From: Candidatus Agathobaculum merdigallinarum
Lineage (GTDB): Bacteria > Bacillota > Clostridia > Oscillospirales > Butyricicoccaceae
Length of the DNA: 28,462 nt
Assembly: GCA_019115425.1 (NCBI GenBank)
Contig: DXDO01000171.1
Coordinates: forward strand, 1-28,462
Direction of reading: 5' to 3'
The position numbers were made by a program, and so were the translations under genes. A model generated the notes under the pieces. It was not told where the DNA came from and made no database searches. It saw only the letters and a program-made list of their open reading frames with translations. Positions 16,050 through 23,881 of this stretch are shown one piece after another (position 1 is the stretch's first letter; every line of letters starts with the position of its first letter).

Positions 16050-16079
16050 AGTATAGCACACGTTATCCCCTGTTTTCAA
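16050..16079 (-). promoter_or_regulatory. Promoter of rlmB and the ATPase-like gene
   Basis: On the minus strand TTGAAA (16079-16074) and TATACT (16055-16050) are separated by 18 bases. It is divergent from the promoter at 16150-16178. Confidence 0.7.
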
Positions 16080-16149
16080 CGCCGTGCGACGGAAAATATG
16101 AATTTATACGGTTTCCCGTCTCTCTTCCGCCCTGTTTTTGTGAAAAACC

Positions 16150-16178
16150 TCGAAAAGCGGCGTCCGCCATGCTATAAT
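16150..16178 (+). promoter_or_regulatory. Promoter of the coiled-coil protein gene
   Basis: TCGAAA (16150-16155) and a perfect TATAAT (16173-16178) are separated by 17 bases, about 35 bases before the start codon. Confidence 0.7.
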
Positions 16179-16213
16179 CCTTTTATCAGGACAGAGACAG
16201 GAGGGATCGTTAT

Positions 16214-17149
16214 ATGACAGGTTACGATGAACAGCTGCGCATGCTCAGCGAACAGATCGCGCGACGAAACAAATTGCGCGCCATGCTGGATTCCCTATAT
16301 GCCCGCCGCAGAGAACTGGAGGCGCGTGAGCGTGAGCTGGCCGCCGTGCGCGATGCCGAGCAGAAAGATGTGAACCGGCTGGAGGGGCGCAGCCTTGCCG
16401 CGCTGTTCTACAGTATGCTCGGCAGCAAAGACGAACGGCTCGACAAGGAGCAGCAGGAGGCCTATGCCGCTGCCGTCAAACACGACAGCGCCGTGCGCGA
16501 GCTGGAAGCCGTCCGGCAGGATATCGACCGGTACGAGAGCGAACTGCATACGCTCCGCGGCTGCGAGCAGCAGTATGAACAGGCGCTTGCGGACAAGCGC
16601 GAATCCCTCAAACAAAGCGGCGCCGCGCAGACCGAGCGCATTTTGCAGCTCGAGCAGGAGATCGCAGCGCAGCAGGCGCTGGAGCGCGAGATCGCGGAGG
16701 CCATCGACGCCGGCCGCACCGCCCGCGTCACGGCGGAAAACATCCTCTCCAGCCTGCACAGCGCAGATAATTGGGGAACTTTCGATTTGGTTGGCGGCGG
16801 GCTGGTCGCAGACCTTGTCAAACACAGCCATCTGGACAGCGCGCAGGCGCAGATCGAGGACTTGCAAATCCAGCTCAGCCGCTTCTGCACCGAGCTGAGC
16901 GACGTATCCGTCGAAACAGACATGCAAGCGCAGATAGACGGCTTTCTGCGTTTCGCGGACTACTTTTTCGACGGGCTGCTCGTGGACTGGATGGTGCTCG
17001 ACCGCATCCGCGAGTCGCAGTCCCAGGTGCAAGGCACCGCCGGACAGATCGACGGCATTCTGTACCGCCTGGATGATATGCAGAACGACTGCCGCGCCGC
17101 ACAGCAGGCGGCGCAGGAGGAATTAGACGCGCTGGTGCGGGACGCATAA
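16214..17149 (+). CDS. Conserved coiled-coil protein of unknown function
   Basis: 311 residues, no signal peptide, acidic and strongly helical. Long heptad-like stretches (about 4-55, 72-135, 138-178, 260-308) frame three better-conserved-looking patches: VNRLEGRSLAALFYSMLGS (53-71), NWGTFDLVGGGLVADLVKH (186-204) and FLRFADYFFDGLLVDW (244-259). I believe this organisation recurs in hypothetical proteins of Clostridia, but I know no function. The Gly-rich and aromatic patches may form a small helical hairpin domain within the coil or touch a membrane. AGGAGG precedes the ATG by eight bases. It is the only large plus-strand gene in this part and converges on the DUF4317 gene at a shared terminator. 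Confidence 0.88.
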   Translation: MTGYDEQLRMLSEQIARRNKLRAMLDSLYARRRELEARERELAAVRDAEQKDVNRLEGRSLAALFYSMLGSKDERLDKEQQEAYAAAVKHDSAVRELEAVRQDIDRYESELHTLRGCEQQYEQALADKRESLKQSGAAQTERILQLEQEIAAQQALEREIAEAIDAGRTARVTAENILSSLHSADNWGTFDLVGGGLVADLVKHSHLDSAQAQIEDLQIQLSRFCTELSDVSVETDMQAQIDGFLRFADYFFDGLLVDWMVLDRIRESQSQVQGTAGQIDGILYRLDDMQNDCRAAQQAAQEELDALVRDA

Positions 17150-17164
17150 AGCACTTCGATACAC

Positions 17165-17194
17165 AAAACAGGCCGCATCTGCGGCCTGTTTTTT
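17165..17194. terminator. Bidirectional terminator between convergent genes
   Basis: A perfect 12-bp stem, AAAACAGGCCGC / GCGGCCTGTTTT, with a four-base loop has a T-run on the plus strand and AAAA-derived T residues on the minus strand. It serves both the coiled-coil gene (ends 17149) and the DUF4317 gene (ends 17202). Confidence 0.85.
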
Positions 17195-17201
17195 CCTGTT
17201 C

Positions 17202-18458
17202 TCACAGCGCGGCATCCCTGCCGTTGATGCGTGCAGACTCCCCCTCGTCGAGCGGAATGAGCAGGCATTTCTGCCCGTCCACCACGCCGGTGTGAATGCG
17301 CTGCGCCTTATCCTCCGGCACGCGCAGCTCGATCGGCGCGGACGTGTCATCCGCCCACGGCGCGCTGTCGTCCTCGTCTGCGCGCTCGGCCGCCTGCGCG
17401 GCAAGCTCCTGCTGCAAGGCTGCGACCTTCTGCTCGAGCTGGGCAGTGTGCGCGCGGCGCGTGCCTTCCTCGACCAGCTTGTTGTCCAGCACGTTGTGCG
17501 CCGCGGGCGGCGTTTCGCCGAACACATGCGCATAGGACTTGCCGATCTGCTCGCGCACGTTTTCCGGCACCTCTGCCTCCGCCGCCAACCCTGCGACCGT
17601 CTCCGCCGTCAGGCTGACCGGAGGCAGGGATTCGTCCTCCTCGCGCTCGGCCACCATGCCGCTGATGGTCTTTTGAATTTTGAAAAACGCCGCGTCCGCC
17701 TGTTCCTCATCCTCGCCGAACGCGCTTTTCACCACGCTCTCAAACGCCTGCTTGTCCTCCGCCGCGGTGCGCTGGGACACGCAGCCGAGCACGTTCTCGA
17801 TGAACTCCGGATGCGAGCTTTTGCCGGTCTTGACGTAGTACATCACGGCGTTCACGTCTCTCCCGCGGCCGCAGAACGCCGGATAGACAAAGCCGAGGTC
17901 CGGCAGGCCGACCACCCAGTCCCGCACGCGCGCACCGATGCGGTTTTCGTCCTCGCGGTAGCCGAGCGCGGGTTTGGCCAGATCGACCGGACAGACCGCG
18001 CACAGGATGTATTCGTAGATCTCCTCGGATTCCTCCTGCTCCTCGCCCGAGGTCGCCTTCGCGGGCACGTCGTAAATATCGTGGTAGACCAGAATCAGGT
18101 AGTTGCCTGGATAGGAATACTGCTCCATGATCTGCTCATACAGCCGGTCGAGCAGTTCCTCGTTTGCCAGCTTGCTGGAACTCAGCAGCAGCAGATACTT
18201 CTGCCGCTCTTCCGCCGCCTCGTTCCGGTCGAATTCCAGTTCGAGCAGATTGCTGCCCAGCGTGCCGGACAGGGTCTTTTGGGCGATCTCGAGGTATTTA
18301 TAGAACTCGTCCTCCTCCAGCTCGGAAAACGGCTCGCTGAACTTGACGACGACCTGTTTGCCGCTGTTGACATAGCAGCCGCACAGGCGGCCGAAGGTAC
18401 ATTCGGTTTTCTTGAGACGGCGGCGCAGCTCGAGCACGTCGCCCTTGGTGATGTTCAT
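17202..18458 (-). CDS. DUF4317 domain protein
   Basis: A family of unknown function found mainly in Clostridia. The 418 residues begin MNITKGDVLELRRRLKKTECTFGRLCGCYVN, the typical start of DUF4317, and the domain fills most of the protein (VVVKFSEPFSELEEDEFYKYLEI, YPGNYLILVYHDIYDVP, DLGFVYPAFCGRGRDVNAVMYYVK, VLGCVSQRTAAEDKQAF). There is no signal or membrane segment. Residues about 335-372 are coiled coil, followed by a short C-terminal part (PEDKAQRIHTGVVDGQKCLLIPL). The ATG at 18458 has GAAGGAGAG at good distance; a TTG six codons upstream overlaps it. Confidence 0.9.
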   Translation of the reverse strand: MNITKGDVLELRRRLKKTECTFGRLCGCYVNSGKQVVVKFSEPFSELEEDEFYKYLEIAQKTLSGTLGSNLLELEFDRNEAAEERQKYLLLLSSSKLANEELLDRLYEQIMEQYSYPGNYLILVYHDIYDVPAKATSGEEQEESEEIYEYILCAVCPVDLAKPALGYREDENRIGARVRDWVVGLPDLGFVYPAFCGRGRDVNAVMYYVKTGKSSHPEFIENVLGCVSQRTAAEDKQAFESVVKSAFGEDEEQADAAFFKIQKTISGMVAEREEDESLPPVSLTAETVAGLAAEAEVPENVREQIGKSYAHVFGETPPAAHNVLDNKLVEEGTRRAHTAQLEQKVAALQQELAAQAAERADEDDSAPWADDTSAPIELRVPEDKAQRIHTGVVDGQKCLLIPLDEGESARINGRDAAL

Positions 18459-18523
18459 ATGTATTCTCTCCTTCAAGCAGTCCGGTTCGCAAAGCAGGCG
18501 GCCCGCTATATTATGCTTTATTC

Positions 18524-18553
18524 AGTATACGGCATCCAGCCGGCGAAAAGCAA
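18524..18553 (-). promoter_or_regulatory. Probable promoter of the DUF4317 gene
   Basis: On the minus strand TTGCTT (18553-18548) and TATACT (18529-18524) are separated by 18 bases. Confidence 0.5.
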
Positions 18554-18605
18554 GAGGGATTTCGGCCATGCCGCTTTCCGCCTGACGGTTCCAGCAAACT
18601 GAAAC

Positions 18606-18992
18606 TTAACCACGTTTGCTTCGTTCTATCATGTAGGATTGCATACTCCTTTGGCATCCGTTTTTCTCATAGAACGCTTCCAGCCCCGGCTGTGCGCCGA
18701 AATACAGCATCGTTGGCGTATGATCTCGGGCAAGCCGAAGAAGGTTGCTGCCGATTCCCTGCTTTCGATACGCCGGCAGGACCAGCAGTTCGGTGATGGT
18801 TCCGAAATAATAGCCATCCGACAGAATGCGCAGGCATCCCACAAGCAGCTTGCCGTCATATGCGGTGATATTGATCGTTTTAGACAAGGCGGCCTGCGTT
18901 TCATCCATATCATAATCCCCGGGCCATATCCTGTTGACAAAGGGAAGGAACACCGCAGCATCCAGCCCCCGGTCATCTACTCTATATTCCAT
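18606..18992 (-). CDS. GNAT family N-acetyltransferase
   Basis: Probable acyl-CoA-dependent acetyltransferase; the substrate is unknown. About 128 residues, single GNAT fold. The acetyl-CoA loop is visible as TELLVLPAYRKQGIGSNLLRLA (pattern R-K-Q-G-I-G), followed by the typical end GLEAFYEKNGCQ. GGAG lies eight bases before the ATG at 18992. The gene starts 32 bases after the amidohydrolase stop, so the two probably share a transcript. Confidence 0.9.
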   Translation of the reverse strand: MEYRVDDRGLDAAVFLPFVNRIWPGDYDMDETQAALSKTINITAYDGKLLVGCLRILSDGYYFGTITELLVLPAYRKQGIGSNLLRLARDHTPTMLYFGAQPGLEAFYEKNGCQRSMQSYMIERSKRG

Positions 18993-19024
18993 TTTTCCAG
19001 CTCCGTTCTTTTTAAGGGTCATCA

Positions 19025-20608
19025 TCACGCCCGCCAGACCGTTTCCCCTGCCTTGACCGTTTCCAGCACGCGGATATCGCGCAGCTTTTCGGGCGATACC
19101 GCCAGCGGGTCGGCGTCCAGCAGCACCAGATCAGCCGCCTTGCCCGGGCGCAGCGTGCCGCGGCGCGCCTCCTCAAAATACTGATGCGCGGCGTTCACCG
19201 TCACCGCGCGCAGCGCGGCCTCCACTGGGATGCGCTGCTCCGCGCCGAGCGTCACGCCGCTTTTGGTCTGCCGATTGACGGCGCACCAGACCGTGCCCAG
19301 CATATCCGGCGGCAGGACAGGCGTATCCTGATGAAAGGTAAAAGGAATATCCCGATCAAGCGCGGTCTTCGCCGCGCTGATCCGGCTCGCGCGCTCCAAA
19401 CCGAAGTTTTTGATATGCGTGTCGCCCCACTGGTACACATGCGCGATGAAAAACGACGGGATCACGCCCAGCCGTGCGGTCTCGTCCATCTGATCGATAT
19501 CCAACAGCTGCGCATGGATCATGACCGGCCGCAGATCGCGGAAATCCGGATGCTCCCGCTCGATGGCCGCGACCGCGGCAAGGTACTGTGCGGCGGCAGC
19601 GTCCCCATTGCAGTGCGCCAGCGGCTGCATGCCGCTGCGGTAGGCTGCCAGCAGCGCCGAGCGCACCGCGTCGTCCGTCATCGTGCCGTAGCCGCAGTAT
19701 CCGTCCGCCGCGCCCTGATAAGGCGTGCGCATCCATGCGGTGCGCCCCTGCGGCGAGCCGTCCAGAAACAGCTTGCAGCCACCCACTTTGAAATGCCCGT
19801 GATACCGCCGCACCGCCTCCGGAAACGCGGCGCAGACCGCATCGAGTGCGTCCACCGCAGGATACGCAGCCACGTCCAGCTCGAGCAGCCCTCGCTCCAG
19901 CAGCATTCGGTACAGCGGGATCAGGCTTTCCGGCATCATGCCCTCCTGCACGGTGGTCACGCCATAGGAGGCGTACATCCGCTGCACGCGGCGGTAAGCG
20001 TCCATCAGGTCGTCCATGTCCGGCATGGGGATTTTCTCCTGATAGTGCAGAAAAGCGTTTTCCTCCATGTAGCCGGTCAGTTCGCCGCCAGCTTTGCCGA
20101 TTGCGCCGCCCGCGGGCGCGGGCGTGTCCGCCGTCACGCCCAGCAGATCGAGCGCGAGCGTATTGAACACACCCATATGGCCTGACTGATGCACGATCAT
20201 GATGGGATGGTCTGCGGAGACGCGGTCAAGGACTGCGCGCGGCGGATGCTGCCGCTCGGCGAGCGCATTCTGGTCATAGCCCTTGCCGACCACCCACTGC
20301 CCCTTCGGAATATGTCCCGCCGCAATAAAGCGCGCAAGCGCGTCCGCAATGTCGTCAAAGCATACCGCTTCATCCAGCGGGGCTTGCAGCAGCGCGTGCG
20401 CCGCACCGGAAAAATGGCTGTGCGCGTCGATAAACGCCGGCAGGAGCGCGCGTCCTTCCAGATCGATCTCGGCCGCATCCCCCGCCCAGCTCCGCAGGCG
20501 TTCCAAACCGCCTGCCGCAGCAATCACGCCGTTTTCCGTCAAAAGTGCTTCGACCGTTCCATCCGTCTCCATGGTATGGATCGGTCCTCCATAATACAGC
20601 GTTTTCAT
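19025..20608 (-). CDS. Amidohydrolase family 3 protein (YtcJ-like)
   Basis: Metal-dependent hydrolase of the amidohydrolase superfamily; the substrate is unknown. The 527 residues show the expected binding residues: DAHSH (H63, H65), GGCKLFLDGS with K279 as candidate carboxylated Lys, H332 (AHCNGD), H365 (MIHAQ) and D428 (HQDTP). The C-terminal strand returns to the small domain with GTLRPGKAADLVLLDADP, typical of family 3. No signal peptide, so cytoplasmic. The ATG at 20608 has GGGAGGG seven bases upstream. It is followed by the GNAT gene. Confidence 0.93.
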   Translation of the reverse strand: MKTLYYGGPIHTMETDGTVEALLTENGVIAAAGGLERLRSWAGDAAEIDLEGRALLPAFIDAHSHFSGAAHALLQAPLDEAVCFDDIADALARFIAAGHIPKGQWVVGKGYDQNALAERQHPPRAVLDRVSADHPIMIVHQSGHMGVFNTLALDLLGVTADTPAPAGGAIGKAGGELTGYMEENAFLHYQEKIPMPDMDDLMDAYRRVQRMYASYGVTTVQEGMMPESLIPLYRMLLERGLLELDVAAYPAVDALDAVCAAFPEAVRRYHGHFKVGGCKLFLDGSPQGRTAWMRTPYQGAADGYCGYGTMTDDAVRSALLAAYRSGMQPLAHCNGDAAAAQYLAAVAAIEREHPDFRDLRPVMIHAQLLDIDQMDETARLGVIPSFFIAHVYQWGDTHIKNFGLERASRISAAKTALDRDIPFTFHQDTPVLPPDMLGTVWCAVNRQTKSGVTLGAEQRIPVEAALRAVTVNAAHQYFEEARRGTLRPGKAADLVLLDADPLAVSPEKLRDIRVLETVKAGETVWRA

Positions 20609-20639
20609 GCGCAATCCCTCCCGTTCACCATTCTTTTTC

Positions 20640-20670
20640 AGTATATCACGCGGACCGCGAAATAATTGAA
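20640..20670 (-). promoter_or_regulatory. Possible promoter of the amidohydrolase gene
   Basis: On the minus strand TATACT (20645-20640) is a good -10. The -35 is poor (TTCAAT at 19 bp). Between them lies an 11-bp palindrome, CGCGG-A-CCGCG (20649-20659), which could be an operator. Confidence 0.4.
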
Positions 20671-20726
20671 AAAATTTTGAACATTTTCGCCCCTGCTTTC
20701 GTTTTGCAGAACTGCGTTTTCGTCTC

Positions 20727-20757
20727 TTGACTTTGAGCCTGCTCCAAGGTGTATCAT
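20727..20757 (+). promoter_or_regulatory. MerR-type promoter with no gene behind it
   Basis: TTGACT (20727-20732) and TATCAT (20752-20757) are separated by 19 bases, the over-long spacer typical of promoters activated by MerR-family regulators. The spacer region carries the matching dyad (ACTTTGAGC and GCTCCAAGGT as imperfect inverted arms). No plus-strand gene follows; the next 235 bases hold only the palindromic element at 20839-20983 and the 3' end of a minus-strand gene. No merR gene is in the window. Confidence 0.6.
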
Positions 20758-20838
20758 ATCCAAACCGATTCGTCCATCTCGCGTTCTAGGTTCCGGACGG
20801 GTGCGCAGGGGCGCGAAAGACTTTTCTGATAATAAAGA

Positions 20839-20983
20839 GCCTGTTGCAAAATTGCTTATCCCAAAAATAATGCACAAAATACGCCCCTCAAAGGAAGTCA
20901 AAACAGCTTCTTTTGAGGGGCGATTTGTCTTATTGGCCCGTTTTTTGTGCAAATTGCTATTGCACTTTTATTTTGCAACAGGC
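20839..20983. repeat. 145-bp MITE-like element with 14-bp perfect terminal inverted repeats
   Basis: GCCTGTTGCAAAAT (20839-20852) and its exact inverse (20970-20983) bound the element. A second inverted pair, TGCACAAAA near 20871 and TTTTGTGCA near 20943, shares the same centre, and an inner hairpin (20882-20922) has arms CGCCCCTCAAA / TTTGAGGGGCG. There is no coding frame of note inside. The TGTTGCAA end resembles the ends of several DDE insertion sequence families (IS6-type ends read TGTTGCAAA). I see no clear target-site duplication. It begins nine bases after the stop of the symporter gene and may also end that transcript. Confidence 0.6.
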
Positions 20984-20991
20984 CATTTGTG

Positions 20992-22431
20992 TTATGATTC
21001 GCGATTTTTGCGCTTTACCAGATGGTTCCGCTCATAATCGCGCAGCGATTCGAGCGCTTTGGGGGCAAGCGGCACGAGCGCGATCATATTAAATACGGTC
21101 ATCAGCCCTACGCCCACGTCGCCCAGGTCCCACACGAACTGGTAGGCCGCCAGTCCGCCGACAAACAGCATCACCAGCGCCAGAATTTTATACAGCGTCT
21201 GCCAGATCCATTTGTCCCCAAACAGATAGGCGACATTCGATCTTGCGTAAAACAGGATGCCGAGGAAGGTCGAAAAACTGAACAGCCACAGGATGACCGC
21301 GATGAAGATAACGCCGAACTCACCCAGATGGTACTGCATCGCAGCCTGCAAAAGATCCATGCCCTCAAGGCCGCTTGTCATCTCGGTCGGCGCGAGCAGC
21401 ATGATCATGGCCGAGCAGCTGCAAATCACCAGCGTATCGATAAATACGCCGAGCGCCTGCAGCAGGCCGCTTTTCACCGGATGGCTGACGTCCGCTGCAG
21501 CGGCCGCGCAGGGCGCGGAGCCGGACCCCGCCTCATTGGAAAACAGGCCGCGCTTGGCGCCGTTCATAATGACCGCGCCGATGCCGCCGCTCACGACCTG
21601 ACGGAGGCCGAACGCCTCGGAAAAGATTCGCTCAAACACCGCCGGAAGCTGGCCCGCGTTTTTGACGATGATAAACACCGTAATAAAGAAGTAGCATGCC
21701 GCCATGACCGGCACCATGATATCCAGCACCTTAACGGTGGCGTTCTTGCGCAGCACGATCACCGCCGCAATCGCCACAAGTACAACGGTCGAGTAGATCG
21801 GCGGCACATGGAACGCGTTCTCGAAGGAGGACGAGATCGTGTTGCCGATCACCTGGCTGATGCCGCACCAGCACAGCAGGCCGGAAAGCGCGAACAGCAC
21901 CGCGAGCACGGAATGCCTGCGCTTACTGCCCTGCTTGATAAACAGATGGTGAATATAGTAGGCTGGGCCGCCGCGGTAGCCGCCGTAGAGCGGATCCTTC
22001 TCCTTATAAAGCTGCGCCAGCACCGCCTCAATAAAAGCGGTGGACGAACCCAGCAGCGCGATCACCCACATCCAAAACACTGCGCCGGCGCCGCCCGCAG
22101 AAATCGCGGCGACCACACCGACCAGGTTGCCCATGCCGACGCGGCACGCGGTCGATACGATCAGCGCCTGCAGGCCGGATATGCCTTCGCGCTCCGAACT
22201 TCCTTTTTTCTCGACCGTGACGCGCACCATCTCCGGAAACAGCCGGAACGGCAGAAACCGTGTGCGAATCGTAAAATAGATTCCCGCCGGAATCAGAATC
22301 AGCACCAGCAGTGACAGCCCGAGCGTGCTGCCGCCCGGCAGCGGAATCGTGATGATATCCCCCCACAGCAGGGCATATATCGCCTCAAAAAAATTGACGA
22401 CCGCCTGCCCTGCGTTTTGCAGCATTTCCAT
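20992..22431 (-). CDS. Alanine/glycine:cation symporter (AGCS family)
   Basis: Imports alanine or glycine with Na+ (or H+). The 479 residues are strongly hydrophobic with about ten membrane segments. The family signature GMGNLVGVVAAISAGGAGAVFWMWV lies near residues 98-122, and other conserved parts are GGPAYYI, GLFSNEAGSGSAPCAAAAA and SFSTFLGILFYA. AGAAGGGAA precedes the ATG at 22431. It has its own promoter and ends against the MITE-like element. Confidence 0.95.
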   Translation of the reverse strand: MEMLQNAGQAVVNFFEAIYALLWGDIITIPLPGGSTLGLSLLVLILIPAGIYFTIRTRFLPFRLFPEMVRVTVEKKGSSEREGISGLQALIVSTACRVGMGNLVGVVAAISAGGAGAVFWMWVIALLGSSTAFIEAVLAQLYKEKDPLYGGYRGGPAYYIHHLFIKQGSKRRHSVLAVLFALSGLLCWCGISQVIGNTISSSFENAFHVPPIYSTVVLVAIAAVIVLRKNATVKVLDIMVPVMAACYFFITVFIIVKNAGQLPAVFERIFSEAFGLRQVVSGGIGAVIMNGAKRGLFSNEAGSGSAPCAAAAADVSHPVKSGLLQALGVFIDTLVICSCSAMIMLLAPTEMTSGLEGMDLLQAAMQYHLGEFGVIFIAVILWLFSFSTFLGILFYARSNVAYLFGDKWIWQTLYKILALVMLFVGGLAAYQFVWDLGDVGVGLMTVFNMIALVPLAPKALESLRDYERNHLVKRKNRES

Positions 22432-22478
22432 TTCTCATTTCCCTTCTCTTTCTAATTGTTTATCATTCCCCGACCCTT

Positions 22479-22507
22479 AGTATATAATAAAAAACATGAT
22501 CTGTAAA
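22479..22507 (-). promoter_or_regulatory. Promoter of the AGCS symporter gene
   Basis: On the minus strand TTTACA (22507-22502) and TATACT (22484-22479) are separated by 17 bases in an AT-rich stretch. Confidence 0.7.
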
Positions 22508-22572
22508 ACAAATTATTATCAATACTGCGCATCAATTTTTTATTTCGCATGAGCAGCGATATGGCGCATGAA

Positions 22573-22614
22573 AAAACATCTGGGCAGCGTCTTTTGACGC
22601 CGCCCAGATGTTTT
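22573..22614 (-). terminator. Terminator of the rrf2-ACAD-flavodiiron operon
   Basis: A long stem, AAAACATCTGGGC plus GCGTC paired with GACGC plus GCCCAGATGTTTT (one mismatch), with a T-run on the minus strand, begins 14 bases after the flavodiiron gene stop. Confidence 0.85.
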
Positions 22615-22627
22615 CTGCCTGTTGCGG

Positions 22628-23845
22628 TCAGCCCTCGTTCAAGGATTCGACCAGCGCATCGGCCAAATGCTCCAGCTCGGTCTCCTTGTCCTCGTGCAGG
22701 GCGGAGGCAAGGGACAGGCGTTCATTCAGCACGTCCATGTTTTTGAGTTCCTCATCAATAAACTTCTGCATCAGGTCGCCGGACTTGCACGCCCAGGAGC
22801 CGTTTTCAATGATGGCAAAGGTGCGGTTCTGAAGATTGAGCGCCTTCATATCCTCCAGATAGTTTTTCATCACCGGATAGATGCCCAGATTGTAGGTTAC
22901 AGAAGCCAGCACCACATGGCTGTATTTGAATGTCTCCGAAATCAGGTAAGACACATGGGTGTTCGAAACGTCGTAAAGCGCGACATTGCTGATCCCCTTT
23001 TCGCACAGCTTGGTGGCGAGGGCCTGCGCCGCAGCCTCGGTATTGCCGTACATGGAGGCATAGACGATCAGCACGCCCTTGACCTCGGGCTCGTAGCGGC
23101 TCCATTTATCATACTTATCGATAAAGTAGCCCAAATCCTTGCGCCAGACCGGCCCGTGAAGCGGGCAGATGTATTTGATCTGATCCAGAATGCCGCCGGC
23201 TTTTTTCAGCAGAAGCTGGATGTGCGGGCCGTATTTGCCCACGATATTGGTCAGATAGCGGCGGGCCTCATCGATCCAGTCGCGGTCAAAATCCACCTCG
23301 TCCGCGAACAGCTTGCCGTCCAGCGCGATAAAGGAACCGAAGGCGTCTGCGGAGAACAATACGCCGTTGGTCGTATCAAACGTGACCATGGCTTCCGGCC
23401 AGTGTACCATGGGAGCGCCCACAAAGGTAACCGTATGGGCGCCAAAGCTGAACGTGTCGCCCTCCTTCACCTCGATGCACTCATGGCCGTCCACATGGAA
23501 GCCGAACTGCCGCATCAGCATGAACGCCTTTTCCGTGGAGATGATCTTTACCTCGGGATAACGCAGCAGGATCTCCTCGATCGAGGCGCCGTGATCCGGC
23601 TCCATGTGATTGATTACGAGATAATCCAGCTGTTTGCCGTCCAGCAGGTACGCAACGTTTTCCAGCAGCTGGCGGCAGGCCGACCAATCCACCGTATCGA
23701 ACAGAACGCTGTTTTCATCCAGCAGCAGATAGGCGTTGTAGCTGACCCCCTTCGGGATCGGATGGATATTCTCAAACAAAGCCAGGCGGTGGTCGTTAGC
23801 GCCCACCCAGTAGAGGTTTTCCGTAACCGTTCTTACACAATGCAT
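22628..23845 (-). CDS. Flavodiiron protein 2, operon partner of the ACAD-ETF-rubredoxin fusion
   Basis: Expected to reduce O2 to water or NO to N2O. The 405 residues have the same two-domain build as the paralog at 8929-10134. Diiron ligands are H80, E82, D84, H85 (HMEPDH), H148 (MVHWPE), D167 (SADAFG) and H230 (PLHGP); the FMN loop is SMYGNTE (about 264-270). It has no rubredoxin domain of its own, but the gene just upstream ends in one. AAAGGAGG lies eight bases before the ATG at 23845, and only 36 bases separate it from the fusion gene. Last gene of the rrf2-fusion-flavodiiron operon, followed by a strong terminator. Confidence 0.96.
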   Translation of the reverse strand: MHCVRTVTENLYWVGANDHRLALFENIHPIPKGVSYNAYLLLDENSVLFDTVDWSACRQLLENVAYLLDGKQLDYLVINHMEPDHGASIEEILLRYPEVKIISTEKAFMLMRQFGFHVDGHECIEVKEGDTFSFGAHTVTFVGAPMVHWPEAMVTFDTTNGVLFSADAFGSFIALDGKLFADEVDFDRDWIDEARRYLTNIVGKYGPHIQLLLKKAGGILDQIKYICPLHGPVWRKDLGYFIDKYDKWSRYEPEVKGVLIVYASMYGNTEAAAQALATKLCEKGISNVALYDVSNTHVSYLISETFKYSHVVLASVTYNLGIYPVMKNYLEDMKALNLQNRTFAIIENGSWACKSGDLMQKFIDEELKNMDVLNERLSLASALHEDKETELEHLADALVESLNEG

Positions 23846-23881
23846 GAACAAATCCTCCTTTGTCTCTTCGATAACAGGCCG

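Noticed and set aside
20638..20952. Minus-strand open frame of 104 codons in the gap between the amidohydrolase and symporter genes
   Set aside because: It runs across the MerR-type promoter and the palindrome, has no good ribosome binding site and no recognisable domain.
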